Assembly: GCF_004339675.1 (NCBI RefSeq)
Contig: NZ_SLVM01000003.1
Location: 124,001-188,000, forward strand
Length of the DNA stretch: 64,000 nt
DNA from: Rhodovulum steppense
GTDB taxonomy: Bacteria; Pseudomonadota; Alphaproteobacteria; Rhodobacterales; Rhodobacteraceae
Direction of reading: 5' to 3'
Shown here in pieces: positions 16,948 through 25,856 of this stretch. The notes below the pieces were generated by a model, which saw only the letters and a program-made list of their open reading frames with translations, did not search any database and was not told the DNA's origin. Within the stretch, counting starts at the first letter, position 1; every line of letters begins with the position of its first letter. The position numbers and the translations under genes are program-made.

Positions 16948-17233
16948 CCCCATATCCGAGGAGCCGACCGGGATGCCGGGCGCCCGATTTCTCGATCAGG
17001 TACCGATCGAGATCACCGTTTCGGTCGGCAAGGCCCGCCCGCTGCTGCGGGATCTGCTGCGGGTCGAGCGCGGCGGCGTGCTGCCGCTGGATCGCCGGAT
17101 CGACGACCCGGTCGAGCTTTACATCGGCGACCGGCTGATCGCGCGCGGCGAGTTGCAGGAGGTCGAGGGCGCACAGCCAGGCCAGATTGCGGTGCGCCTG
17201 ACCGAGGTCATCGACAGCGTGAAGGGCGGCTGA
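16940..17233 (+). CDS. fliN: Flagellar motor switch protein FliN
   Basis: A 97-residue switch/C-ring protein. The C-terminal SpoA-like domain is clear: VPIEITVSVGKARPLLRDLL, GGVLPLDRRIDDPVELYIGD and RGELQEVEGAQPGQIAVRLT. It overlaps the end of fliH by eight bases and is followed three bases later by fliP. FliN binds FliH and receives CheY signals with FliM; fliG and fliM are not within this window. Confidence 0.94.
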   Translation: MDDPISEEPTGMPGARFLDQVPIEITVSVGKARPLLRDLLRVERGGVLPLDRRIDDPVELYIGDRLIARGELQEVEGAQPGQIAVRLTEVIDSVKGG

Positions 17234-17236
17234 GCG

Positions 17237-17977
17237 ATGCGCGCGCCCCTGATCCTTGCCGTGATCGCGCTGGCCGCGCTGACCCTGCCGGCCGGCGCAC
17301 AGGAGATCTCGATCTCGCTCGGCGGCGAGGGCGGCTCGCTTGCGGGACGGGGGGTGCAACTGATCCTGCTGATCACCGTGCTGAGCCTGGCGCCCGGGCT
17401 GGCGATCATGGTGACCTGTTTTCCCTTCATCGTCACCGTGCTGGCGATCCTGCGTCAGGCGATCGGGTTGCAGCAATCGCCGCCCAACATGCTGCTGGTC
17501 AGCCTGGCGCTGTTCCTGACCTATTTCGTGATGGAACCGACCTTCACGCTGGCCTGGCAGGAGGGCGTGGTCCCCCTGATCGAGGAGACGCTGTCGGTCG
17601 AAGAGGCGATCCCGCGCATCATCGACCCGTTCCGCGCCTTCATGGCGGCCCGGGCCGAGGCCGACACGTTCGATGCGCTGGCCGCGCTCCGGCCGCAGAC
17701 CGATCCGGCGGTGCCGATGGCCGAGGCACCGCTGTCGGTCCTGGTGCCCTCGTTCATGCTGAGCGAGATCGGCCGGGCCTTCGAGATCGGATTCCTGATC
17801 TTCCTGCCCTTCCTGATCATCGACCTGGTGGTGGCGGCAATCCTGATGTCGATGGGCATGATGATGGTGCCCCCGGTGATGGTCTCGATGCCGTTCAAGC
17901 TGGCCTTCTTCGTGGTGGCCGATGGCTGGACGCTGATCTCCGAGGCGCTGGTGCGGGGATACTTCCCGGCGGGATGA
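17237..17977 (+). CDS. fliP: Flagellar biosynthesis protein FliP (export gate)
   Basis: A 246-residue inner-membrane protein with a cleavable signal peptide (ending GAQEI at about residue 22) and four membrane helices. Landmarks: LAPGLAIMVTCFPFIVTVLA, RQAIGLQQSPPNMLLVSLAL and PSFMLSEIGRAFEIGFLIF. FliP, FliQ and FliR form the export channel. It is the last gene of the fliF-fliH-fliN-fliP operon; a 607-base non-coding stretch follows before the convergent flgI. Confidence 0.95.
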   Translation: MRAPLILAVIALAALTLPAGAQEISISLGGEGGSLAGRGVQLILLITVLSLAPGLAIMVTCFPFIVTVLAILRQAIGLQQSPPNMLLVSLALFLTYFVMEPTFTLAWQEGVVPLIEETLSVEEAIPRIIDPFRAFMAARAEADTFDALAALRPQTDPAVPMAEAPLSVLVPSFMLSEIGRAFEIGFLIFLPFLIIDLVVAAILMSMGMMMVPPVMVSMPFKLAFFVVADGWTLISEALVRGYFPAG

Positions 17978-18584
17978 TCCGCAAGCGATTGCCCGGGATC
18001 GAGATCGGGGTGGCGGGCGCATCGACCCGCTGCCCGATGCAAAAGGGCCTGGGACCGGCCGCTGCAGAACCACCGGGCCGCGCACCGGCCGGTCGAACGC
18101 CACCCGCCGGACAGCCCGGCCCTGTGCGCCGTCATCGCGATCGTCATCCCGGCGCGAGCCGCAGCCCCGGGATCCGGGCTGCGCGCGGGTCCGGAATGAC
18201 AGGCTGATCCGCGCGCGCTGCACTGCCCGGAGTGCATGCGGGGGCGGGGCATCCACGCGCCGGGATGACGCCCCCCGCCCTGACACTCGTCCCGGCCCAG
18301 GCGTTTTCAGGCCGAACCGGTCGCTGGCGGATCGGCCTGCGGGGCGCGACCGGCGCGGCCCCGCGCATCCAGCCGATCGCGGCGGCCCGGGCACGCAGCG
18401 CGCGCTCGGGCCTCGGGCGGCGGAGAGTTCGCCGTGGCCTGTGGCGTCGGCGGTCGGATCGGGGCGCGCGCCTGTGGGGCAGGGCCGGGGCAACCGGATC
18501 GCGGCATCGGCACCGCGCGCGTCGCCGGACATCGCCCCGGCAAGAGGCTGAGCGGCGGGACCGACCGCTCGGGCCGCGACGGGG
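17978..18584. other. Convergent intergenic region between fliP and flgI
   Basis: No gene could be supported. The short open frames here are Pro/Arg/Gly-rich and look like products of high GC. The region contains an interspersed palindromic repeat described separately (18142-18270). No clear T-tailed terminator was found for either fliP or flgI. Confidence 0.6.
18142..18270. repeat. REP-like palindromic repeat
   Basis: CGTCATCCCGG at 18142-18152 is inverted perfectly at 18260-18270 (CCGGGATGACG) and imperfectly at 18191-18200 (CCGGAATGAC). Between the first two arms GCAGCCC and GGGCTGC (18161-18182) flank CGGGATCC. GTCATCCC/GGGATGAC-ended hairpins of this kind are common intergenic repeats in alphaproteobacteria. 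Whether it is repeated elsewhere in the genome cannot be seen here. Confidence 0.55.
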
Positions 18585-19688
18585 TCAATGCACCAGGAAC
18601 TCCGCGTGCAGCGCGCCGGCGGCCTTGATGCTCTTGAGGATGTCGATCATGTCCCGCGGCGACACGCCCAGCGCGTTCAGCCCCGCGACAACCTCGGACA
18701 GCGAGGCGCCACCGGGCACCTCGGCCAGGCCGATGCCGGGCTCTTCCTCGATACCGGCCCGGGTTCGCGGTACGACCACGGTCTGGCCCGGGGCAAAGGG
18801 ATTGGGCTGCACGACCATCGGTTCCTCCTCGATCCGCAGCGTCAGGTTGCCCTGCGAGACGGCCACGCGCGAGATCCGCACGTCCTCGCCCATGACGATC
18901 GTTCCGGACCGCTGGTCCACGACGACTCGGGCCTTGCGCTGCGGCTCGACCGTGATGCCCTCGATGCGTTGCAGCGCATGGGCGGGCGACGGCGCCTGCG
19001 TCGCGCGGATGTCGAGCACGACCGTGCCCGAGTCGATCATGCGCGCCACGCCGCGCCCGTAATTGTTGTTGATCGCTGCCTCGATCCGGCCGGCGGTGGT
19101 GAAATCGGGGCTGCGCAGCGCCAGTCTCAGGGAGGTGAGCGTGCTGAAGTCGAAATCTATCTCGCGCTCGATCCGGGCGCCGGAGGGAATGACGCCCGCG
19201 GTCGGAACCCCCTGGATCACGGCGGCGCCCTGCCCCTCGGCCGCGGCGCCGCCCGCGATCACGGTGCCCTGGGCAACGGCATAGATCTGGCCGTCCGCCG
19301 CATTCAGGGGCGTCATCACAAGCGTCCCGCCCAGAAGACTCTTGGCATCGCCGATCGCCGAAACCGTCACGTCGATCTGCGAGCCTGCACGGGCAAAGGG
19401 CGGCAGGTTGGCCGTGACGAAGACGGCCGCGACATTCTTGGGCCGGAACTGCTCTCCGGTAACGTTAACGCCGAGCCGTTCGAGAATGCTGGACATGATC
19501 TCTTCGGTGAAGGGCGCGTTGCGGATGCCGTCGCCCGTGCCGTTCAGCCCGACCACGAGGCCGTAGCCGACCAGATCGTTGCCGCGCACGCCGTCGAACT
19601 CGACCAGATCCTTGATGCGGATCGGCGAAGCGAGGGCCGGCAGCGCGAGAAACAGGGCAAGAAGGAGCGTCGGAATGCGCCGCATCAT
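18585..19688 (-). CDS. flgI: Flagellar P-ring protein FlgI
   Basis: A 367-residue periplasmic P-ring protein with a signal peptide (residues 1-21, ending ALASP). Landmarks: RIKDLVEFDGVRGNDLVGYG, LVVGLNGTGDGIRNAPFTEE, AAVFVTANLPPFARAGSQID, and the C-terminal LNALGVSPRDMIDILKSIKA. The start at 19688 overlaps the flgL stop (ATGA). The frame stays open upstream for a further 2.5 kb, but that part is antisense-frame translation within flgL and flgK and is not real. Confidence 0.95.
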   Translation of the reverse strand: MMRRIPTLLLALFLALPALASPIRIKDLVEFDGVRGNDLVGYGLVVGLNGTGDGIRNAPFTEEIMSSILERLGVNVTGEQFRPKNVAAVFVTANLPPFARAGSQIDVTVSAIGDAKSLLGGTLVMTPLNAADGQIYAVAQGTVIAGGAAAEGQGAAVIQGVPTAGVIPSGARIEREIDFDFSTLTSLRLALRSPDFTTAGRIEAAINNNYGRGVARMIDSGTVVLDIRATQAPSPAHALQRIEGITVEPQRKARVVVDQRSGTIVMGEDVRISRVAVSQGNLTLRIEEEPMVVQPNPFAPGQTVVVPRTRAGIEEEPGIGLAEVPGGASLSEVVAGLNALGVSPRDMIDILKSIKAAGALHAEFLVH

Positions 19689-20698
19689 CTGAGGTAGTCC
19701 ACCAGGCTGAGGCGCGACAGGCGCGCGGTGACGGCATAGATTGTTTCGAGCTGTGTCTCGGCGGCCTTGAGTTCGGACGCCGCGTCGTAGGGATCGACGG
19801 CAAGCATGTCGAGCCGGGCAAGCTCCAGCATCTGGCGGCTGGAGGCGTTCTCGGTCCTTATGGTCTCGACCTGCGCCTGCGCGGTGCCGACCTCGCCCTG
19901 CAGGACGGTGAGATTGCCGGAATTGGTCAGGAGCCTTTCGCCGACGGCAATCGCAAGCGCCTTGCGTTGCGTGAGGTCGCCACCGAAAAGCGTGTCGTCC
20001 GAAAGAAGGGCGCCCGCGACCATGTCCCGCAGCGCGGTGCGGATGCCCGGATCCGACGCGGTGACGTCGAGCGTCAGGCTGCTGCGGTCGTTCAGGCGCA
20101 CGGGGCCGACGGGGGTATCCGACCCCAGATAGCCCAGGGTCTCGAATCCGCCGCCCGGCGTATCGAACCAGAGATCGACCGCGTCGAGCACATCCTGGGC
20201 AGAGGTCAGTCCCGCGACCGCGGCCTGGACCTCGGCGAGGATCTCCGGGCCCGTGGCGAGCGCCGGACCATTGGTCGCGGCGCCTGCGAACAGGGTTCGA
20301 CCGCCGACCTGGGCGTTGAGCGCGGCGGCGGAGATGTCGAGCCAGACCTTCGCGTCGGCTCCGAGTACGTCGATCGTGCGCGCGTCGAACATGTTCGCCG
20401 CGGTCATCAGGCTGGAGCTCATCTTGTTCGCGGCCTGGTGCAACTGCCCGAGGGCATGCTGCATCGCCTCGGTCGCAAAGGCGGCCTCCTTGGTGGCGAG
20501 ATCGTAGGAGTCCATGACCTTGAGCCCGCGCTCGATCCCGCCGAGCGCACGGAAATCGCCGCGCAGGCGGGCGGCCGGATCGGCGGTGAGACCGGTCGAG
20601 ACCTCCTGCCCGAGGCGGCTGATCCGGGCCTTGACCTCGGTGTTCTGGGTGCGCAGGGCATAGCCGCGGGAAAGATCGCCGATGGAAACGAAGGACAT
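19685..20698 (-). CDS. flgL: Hook-filament junction protein FlgL
   Basis: A 337-residue flagellin-like junction protein. The N-terminal helix GDLSRGYALRTQNTEVKARI and the C-terminal coiled helix (LDMLAVDPYDAASELKAAET, ending ARLSRLSLVDYLR) match the FlgL/flagellin terminal D0-D1 regions. It lies three bases after flgK and overlaps flgI. FlgL connects hook-associated FlgK to the filament. Confidence 0.9.
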   Translation of the reverse strand: MSFVSIGDLSRGYALRTQNTEVKARISRLGQEVSTGLTADPAARLRGDFRALGGIERGLKVMDSYDLATKEAAFATEAMQHALGQLHQAANKMSSSLMTAANMFDARTIDVLGADAKVWLDISAAALNAQVGGRTLFAGAATNGPALATGPEILAEVQAAVAGLTSAQDVLDAVDLWFDTPGGGFETLGYLGSDTPVGPVRLNDRSSLTLDVTASDPGIRTALRDMVAGALLSDDTLFGGDLTQRKALAIAVGERLLTNSGNLTVLQGEVGTAQAQVETIRTENASSRQMLELARLDMLAVDPYDAASELKAAETQLETIYAVTARLSRLSLVDYLR

Positions 20699-20701
20699 GG
20701 C

Positions 20702-22162
20702 TCAAAGCTCCATCAGAAGGCGCATCATCTGGTCGACGGTCTGGATGACCCGCGCATTGGCCGCATAGGCCTGTTCGTATCGCAGGAGTTTCTGAAGCTC
20801 GGCATCGGTGTCGACGCCGCCTTGCAGTTCGGCCTCCTTCAGGGCGCTGGTGCGGGCCATCGCGAAGCCCTCGTTCTCGATCGCGCGCTGGGCCTGGACC
20901 GAGATGCGGGAAACCGTCTCCGCGGCGAAGGCGGCTGCCGACAGGACCTGGCCGGCAAAGGGCCCGGATGCGGCGGGGCGTCCTGCGCTCAGGGCACCGG
21001 AAAAGGCATCGAGTTGACGGGAATCGCCGACATCGCCCGGCGCAGCGGCACCCAGCCCGGCGCGCAGTCGCCAGAGTGCGCCGCCCTTGTCCGGATCGAC
21101 CAGCGTGTTGACGGCGATCCGCTCGGACAGGCCAAGTTCCTGCGGCGGCAGCGCCGCCGGATCGAACGGGGCGTTCGCGCCATTGGTGAAGAGCCCCGCA
21201 GCGCCCGGGGCAAGGGTCGCATCGAGCGCGGGATCCTGAAACCGCTCGATCAGATCGCGGGCCAGCGCGTCCAGACTTTCCTGCGCCTGGGGAGCGATGA
21301 CGTCTCGCTGTTCGAAGAGCGCCCCCAGACGGCCACCGCCCATCGGCGCGAACCGGCCACTGGCGGCAACGGGCTCGCCATTCAGGGTGAGACCGGAGAG
21401 GGCCCCGCTGTCGAGCGTCATGTCCGAGACGATCATGCCCGCGGGATCGAACCCGAAGACCGATGGCCGTCCGTCGACCAGGGCGGCGCCGGTGGTGGAG
21501 TAGAGCGCGATGGTCCCGTTGTCGCGCGTGATCTGGCGCAACGGAACGATCTCGGCGATCTTGTCCACGAGAACCTGGCGTTGGTCGTAGAGCGCGCTGA
21601 TATCGGCCCGGGTGCCGTATTTGCCGCCGATCTCGGAATTGAGCTCGGCGATCCGGGCCAGAGAGTCGTTGAGGGTCAGGACATCGGCGGCGATGGCGGT
21701 CTCGGCATCCATGCGCACCGCCTGGATGTCGTTGGCTGCCGAGCGGATGGTCCCGGCAACCGACTGCGCGGCGGCCAGGACATCGGCCAGGCGCGTGGAG
21801 CTGTCGGGGCGGCTGGCTGCGGCGACGAAAGCAGATTCCATCGCGGCGATTCTGGCCGCGATGGAATCCGGGTCGTCTGGCGTACCGAGTGCGGCCTCGA
21901 TGCGCGAGAGCGCATCGGCGCGTACCCCGGCGCCGCCGGTATCGGCCTGGGAAAGCCGCCGGTCCGAGATCAGGGCGAGGTTGGTGTCGCGACGCACGCC
22001 GTCGATGCGCACGCCGCCCAAGGGGTCCGCCGAGGTATCCAGGGCGCGTCGGCCATAACCTTCGGTCAGCGCGTTCGAGACATTCGCCGACACGACCTGG
22101 GCGCCCCGCGACGCGGCGTTGAGGCCGGAAAGGGCATTGGACAGGGTTCCGGTCAGGCTCAT
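20702..22162 (-). CDS. flgK: Flagellar hook-associated protein FlgK
   Basis: A 486-residue first hook-filament junction protein. The N-terminus LSNALSGLNAASRGAQVVSA followed by NVSNALTEGYGRRA is the FlgK form of the rod/hook motif, and the C-terminus LLRYEQAYAANARVIQTVDQ is typical. It has the expected central region absent from FlgG/FlgF. The start at 22162 follows GAGGTGAGAA; flgE lies 38 bases upstream, so flgE-flgK-flgL-flgI form one operon. Confidence 0.94.
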   Translation of the reverse strand: MSLTGTLSNALSGLNAASRGAQVVSANVSNALTEGYGRRALDTSADPLGGVRIDGVRRDTNLALISDRRLSQADTGGAGVRADALSRIEAALGTPDDPDSIAARIAAMESAFVAAASRPDSSTRLADVLAAAQSVAGTIRSAANDIQAVRMDAETAIAADVLTLNDSLARIAELNSEIGGKYGTRADISALYDQRQVLVDKIAEIVPLRQITRDNGTIALYSTTGAALVDGRPSVFGFDPAGMIVSDMTLDSGALSGLTLNGEPVAASGRFAPMGGGRLGALFEQRDVIAPQAQESLDALARDLIERFQDPALDATLAPGAAGLFTNGANAPFDPAALPPQELGLSERIAVNTLVDPDKGGALWRLRAGLGAAAPGDVGDSRQLDAFSGALSAGRPAASGPFAGQVLSAAAFAAETVSRISVQAQRAIENEGFAMARTSALKEAELQGGVDTDAELQKLLRYEQAYAANARVIQTVDQMMRLLMEL

Positions 22163-22200
22163 TTCTCACCTCGCTTTCACGAAGGCCGATATCGGTCGGC

Positions 22201-23529
22201 CTAGCGCTTGATGTTCGTCGTCTCCTGGAGCATTTCGTCCACGGTCTGGATCACCTTGGCATTCGAGGAATAGGCCCGCTGGGTCTGGATCAGGTCGGTC
22301 AGTTCGCCGGCAACGTCGGTGGCGGATCCTTCCAGCGCGTAGCCCACGACATCGCCGGTCGGCCCGTCGCCGGCATCCCAGAGGAAGAACGATCCGCTGG
22401 TGGAGGACAAGGTGTAGATCTGGTTGTCGAGCGAGATCAGGCCGTTCGGGTTTGGCAGATCGACGATGGGCACCTGGTAGAGGGTCCGGGTGATTCCGGT
22501 GTCGAACACGGCCCTGACGAAACCGTTGCCATCGACTTCGACCGCGGTCAGGTTGCCGACCGGAAACCCGTTCTTGTTGATCGCCGTGGGGGCGAAGCTG
22601 TCCGAGAGCTGGGTCATGATGCTGCCCGAGTTCTGGGCGCCGATATTGATCGACATCGTGTCGCCCAGCGGGCCGACGGCGACGGTCAGAACGCCTGTCG
22701 TCGGGTTCCAGGCCCCCGCCCCTGCGGCGGTACCGGCCGCGGTCAGCGTGACCGTGTCGAGCGTGCCGCCATTGCCCTGCGTGGCGTCGAAGACCAGCGT
22801 GTATTCGCCGATCACGGCGCCGCCCTGGGCCGAGTCGGTCAGGGTCATCGTCCAGGTGTTCGATGAGCCGGGCGCACCGGGGATCGTCGGGGTATAGGTC
22901 ACCCCGATGCTCTGCGACGTGCCGAGGTTGTCGAAATACTCGACCGACAGGGGCAGCGGCGTTCCCGGCGCGCCGAACTCGGTCTCGGTCGCGGGCAGGT
23001 TGACGCCAAGCGTGATCTCGGTGGTCGGTTCGGCGGCGAACTGGTTGGTCTGGATCTGGACCGGGCGAAGCCCGTCGGCCGTGTCCCGGGGATAGGGCGG
23101 AATCGTCCCGTCGGGGTTCGCGGGCCAGCCGAGCAGCACCAGACCGGTCGAGGTGCGCAGAACCCCGTTGGAATCGGTCCGGAACGATCCGGTTGTCGCG
23201 AGATACATGGGATAGTCGTCCGTGCCCGAGATCAGGGCGGTTTCCTGTGTCACCGGCAGGAAACCCCGCCCGCGGACCGCGAGATCGGTGGGATTGTTCG
23301 TCGCCTCGAGCGCGCCCGGCTGATCGATCATGCGCATCGAGGTGATGCGCACGCCGCCCGCCGAGTAGGTGCCGCGGTTGGAGCCGATCACCATCGAATG
23401 GAAGTCGGTCTGCGACCGCTTGTACCCGTAGGTCGACGAGTTCGCGATGTTGTCGGCAATCGTCGCAAGCCGGTTCGCATTGGCCGCAAGGCCAGAGACA
23501 CCGGCATTGAGCGAGGAGGAAATGGTCAT
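22201..23529 (-). CDS. flgE: Flagellar hook protein FlgE
   Basis: A 442-residue hook protein. N-terminal rod/hook motif LATIADNIANSSTYGYKRSQ, central hook domains (GRGFLPVTQETALISGTDDY, then Thr/Gly-rich beta domains with LTDSAQGGAVIGEY), and C-terminus TDLIQTQRAYSSNAKVIQTV. The middle is less GC-rich and more Thr/Asn-rich than neighbours, as is usual for surface-exposed hook domains. A CtrA-like box lies 57-71 bases before the start. Confidence 0.95.
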   Translation of the reverse strand: MTISSSLNAGVSGLAANANRLATIADNIANSSTYGYKRSQTDFHSMVIGSNRGTYSAGGVRITSMRMIDQPGALEATNNPTDLAVRGRGFLPVTQETALISGTDDYPMYLATTGSFRTDSNGVLRTSTGLVLLGWPANPDGTIPPYPRDTADGLRPVQIQTNQFAAEPTTEITLGVNLPATETEFGAPGTPLPLSVEYFDNLGTSQSIGVTYTPTIPGAPGSSNTWTMTLTDSAQGGAVIGEYTLVFDATQGNGGTLDTVTLTAAGTAAGAGAWNPTTGVLTVAVGPLGDTMSINIGAQNSGSIMTQLSDSFAPTAINKNGFPVGNLTAVEVDGNGFVRAVFDTGITRTLYQVPIVDLPNPNGLISLDNQIYTLSSTSGSFFLWDAGDGPTGDVVGYALEGSATDVAGELTDLIQTQRAYSSNAKVIQTVDEMLQETTNIKR

Positions 23530-23585
23530 GTAAGCGCCTTTCTGCAGCTTGGTCCCCAGCCAAACGCACCGTTACATCCCGACAT

Positions 23586-23600
23586 TTAACACCCCCCTAA
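23586..23600. promoter_or_regulatory. CtrA-box-like site upstream of flgE
   Basis: TTAA-N7-CTAA (TTAG-N7-TTAA on the minus strand), one base from the CtrA consensus, in the 86-base gap between motB and flgE and 57-71 bases before the flgE start. Third such site at a flagellar operon head in this window. Inferred. Confidence 0.5.
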
Positions 23601-23615
23601 CATCTAAAATCCCAC

Positions 23616-24473
23616 CTAGTTCCCCGTGTCCGAGCGCAGCAGAACCAGTTCCAGCCGGTTGTTGCGCGGCGCCATCGGCATCGAGACCGCAGGCTTGCGA
23701 TCGGCATAACCGGTGATCCGCTCGAACCGGTCCGGGCGCAGTCCGGTCTGCTCGATCATGCGGCGCACGGCATGGGCCCGCGCGGTCGAAAGATCCCAGA
23801 CCGGATTGTCCGCAAGAACGATCGGCCGGGCGCTGACATATCCCGCAACGGCCACCTCGTTGCGAACCAGCGCGAAGGCCTGGCCAATAACCTCGATCAG
23901 TTCCTCGAGCACCGGCATCGCCTCGGTGCCGTCGGCGACGAAGAGCGGAGCGTCGTCGAGGTCGAAGATCTCGACGATCAGGCCCTCGTCGGTCAGCCGC
24001 GTCACGATATGGCGCAGCAACTGCTCGCTGAAGACGGTTTCGCCGCTCTTGCCGTTCAGCAGATCCTCGATCTCGCGCAGCGCCTCGGCCTCGGCCATCG
24101 CGTCGTTCTTCTGCTCTTCCGCCTGCTCGGACCCGATCATGCCGCGGGCCTGCCGCTCGGGCGTCGGGCTGGGCCGGTCGGCACCGGTGCCGGTCTGCGA
24201 GAGGATGCGTTCAGAGAATACGCTGTCCCCGCCGAAGGCGCCCTCGCCGCCACCGGAGACCCGGTTCACCGGGATCGTGGGATTGAAATAGTCCGCAATC
24301 CCCTTGCGTTGTTTTTCCGTCGTCGCGTTCAGCAGCCACATCAGCATGAAGAAGGCCATCATGGCGGTCACGAAGTCGGCATACGCGACCTTCCACGCTC
24401 CACCGTGATGTCCGCCGCCGCCCACTACCTTCTTACGCTTGATGATGACTGGCGCGTTCGTACCATGCGCCAT
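23616..24473 (-). CDS. motB: Flagellar motor protein MotB
   Basis: A 285-residue stator protein. The single membrane helix carries the proton-path aspartate in WKVAYADFVTAMMAFFMLMW (residues about 28-47), followed by the plug/linker and an OmpA-like peptidoglycan-binding domain (VAVAGYVSARPI, LSTARAHAVRRMI, RITGYADRKP, PRNNRLELVLL). The canonical OmpA signature is somewhat divergent, as usual in alphaproteobacterial MotB. ATG at 24473 follows AAGGTGGTGCA. Transcribed towards flgE and probably independent of motA, which is 11 kb away. Confidence 0.93.
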   Translation of the reverse strand: MAHGTNAPVIIKRKKVVGGGGHHGGAWKVAYADFVTAMMAFFMLMWLLNATTEKQRKGIADYFNPTIPVNRVSGGGEGAFGGDSVFSERILSQTGTGADRPSPTPERQARGMIGSEQAEEQKNDAMAEAEALREIEDLLNGKSGETVFSEQLLRHIVTRLTDEGLIVEIFDLDDAPLFVADGTEAMPVLEELIEVIGQAFALVRNEVAVAGYVSARPIVLADNPVWDLSTARAHAVRRMIEQTGLRPDRFERITGYADRKPAVSMPMAPRNNRLELVLLRSDTGN

Positions 24474-24720
24474 TGCACCACCTTCGTATTTGTACCCCAC
24501 CGCTTTTCTAGTGGGCAGCCATGGAATCCGGCGTAATGCCGAAACTTGGCGGAAATCGGGCGGCAACGCGCGAATCCACGGCCTTTTTTCGCGCATCTCC
24601 CGGCTTTCCCGGCCGCGCCGTGCATGCGCGCACAGGGTCCGTGTCCTGCCCCGTTCTTGCTGCGGGCCGTCCCGGCACCAGATTTGTTCGAGGGAAGACA
24701 GGTGGAAAGGAGGGCGCGCG

Positions 24721-25641
24721 ATGGCGGTGGAAGGTCTGCACCATGTCACCTCGCTGGCAAGCGGTGCGGTGGCGAACAATGCGTTCTTCACGACGATTCT
24801 GGGCCTGCGGCGGGTGAAGACGACGGTGAATTTCGACGCGCCGGAGGTTTATCACCTCTATTACGGGGACGAGATCGGGCGCCCGGGCAGCGTGCTGACC
24901 TGTTTCCCCTACGAAGGGGCCAGACGCGGACGCCGGGGCACGGGCGAGGTGCATGCGACGGCGTTCTCGGTGCCCGAGGGCAGCCTGCCGGACTGGCAGG
25001 CGCGGCTGCATGCGGCGGGCGTGCCCGGGCTGTCGGTCGAGGAACGCTTCGGCGAGGCGTGGCTTCTGTTCGACGGGCCGGATGGCGAGCGGCTGGCGCT
25101 GGTCGAGCGGGCGGACGGGCGCGCGCCCTGGACCGGGGGCGGCGTGGCCGCGGCAACGGCGATCCGGGGCTTTCATGCGGTGACGCTGCGGCTGGCCGAT
25201 GCCGGACCCACGGCAGAGCTGTTGCAGGCCATGGGCTATGACGAGACCGGCCGCGACCGGGCGCTGCGGCGGTTCGAACTGGGCCGGCATAACGGGGCCG
25301 GGATCGTCGATCTGGAAACGGTCGCGGCCGCGCCCGCGGTTCCGGGCGCGGGTTCGGTGCACCATGTCGCCTTTGCGGTGCCCGACCGGCCGGCGCAGGA
25401 TGCGCTGCGGCAGGCGCTGACCGATCAGGGGCTGCGCGTGACCCCGCCGATCGACCGCGACTATTTCCACGCGATCTATTTCCGCAGCCCAGGCGGCGTC
25501 CTGTTCGAGGTCGCGACGAACGCGCCGGGCTTTGCCCGCGACGAGACGCCCGAGCATCTGGGCGAAGCGCTGAAACTGCCGCGCCAGCACGAACATCTGC
25601 GCGCGCGGCTGGAGCGGGAACTGGTGCCGCTCTCCCCCTGA
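24721..25641 (+). CDS. VOC-family ring-cleaving dioxygenase/glyoxalase-like protein (MhqO type)
   Basis: A 306-residue protein with two vicinal-oxygen-chelate modules. Metal-ligand histidines fall in VEGLHHVTSLASGAVANN and in GSVHHVAFAVPD, the glutamate in SPGGVLFEVATNAPGFARDE. The layout matches the MhqO/ring-cleaving dioxygenase family linked to quinone and hydroquinone stress. A good GGAAAGGAGG tract precedes the ATG at 24721. It is a lone gene between motB and the betaine transporter; substrate unknown. Confidence 0.82.
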   Translation: MAVEGLHHVTSLASGAVANNAFFTTILGLRRVKTTVNFDAPEVYHLYYGDEIGRPGSVLTCFPYEGARRGRRGTGEVHATAFSVPEGSLPDWQARLHAAGVPGLSVEERFGEAWLLFDGPDGERLALVERADGRAPWTGGGVAAATAIRGFHAVTLRLADAGPTAELLQAMGYDETGRDRALRRFELGRHNGAGIVDLETVAAAPAVPGAGSVHHVAFAVPDRPAQDALRQALTDQGLRVTPPIDRDYFHAIYFRSPGGVLFEVATNAPGFARDETPEHLGEALKLPRQHEHLRARLERELVPLSP

Positions 25642-25856
25642 TGAAACCGCAATCGGCGTCAAAGGGGACGGTCCGGATCGTCGCTGACGCGCTATGTCAG
25701 GCAGCCGAGGGGATGGGGAGGCACGGATCGACCGGCCCGCGGCGGGCGCCCTCCCGCGGGACGGGGCCGCCTTTCCCGGCACCGGACTTCGCGAGGTTCC
25801 GCCGCCCGGCCCTTGTGGCGCCCGCCGGGCCTGCTCGGGGCTGGTGCCGCGGCGCG

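Noticed and set aside
17974-18207. 77-codon frame overlapping the fliP stop
   Set aside because: Pro/Arg/Gly-rich, runs into the REP-like repeat, no ribosome-binding site and no similarity to flagellar proteins.
16559-18532. 657-codon open frame on the minus strand
   Set aside because: Antisense to fliH, fliN and fliP; its product is Arg/His/Asp/Gln-rich low-complexity sequence typical of GC-rich shadow frames.
19689-22169. Long open frame continuing upstream from flgI on the minus strand (about 827 more codons)
   Set aside because: It overlaps flgL and flgK in another frame on the same strand; the translation is Arg/Gly-rich without domains. Only the last 367 codons are FlgI.
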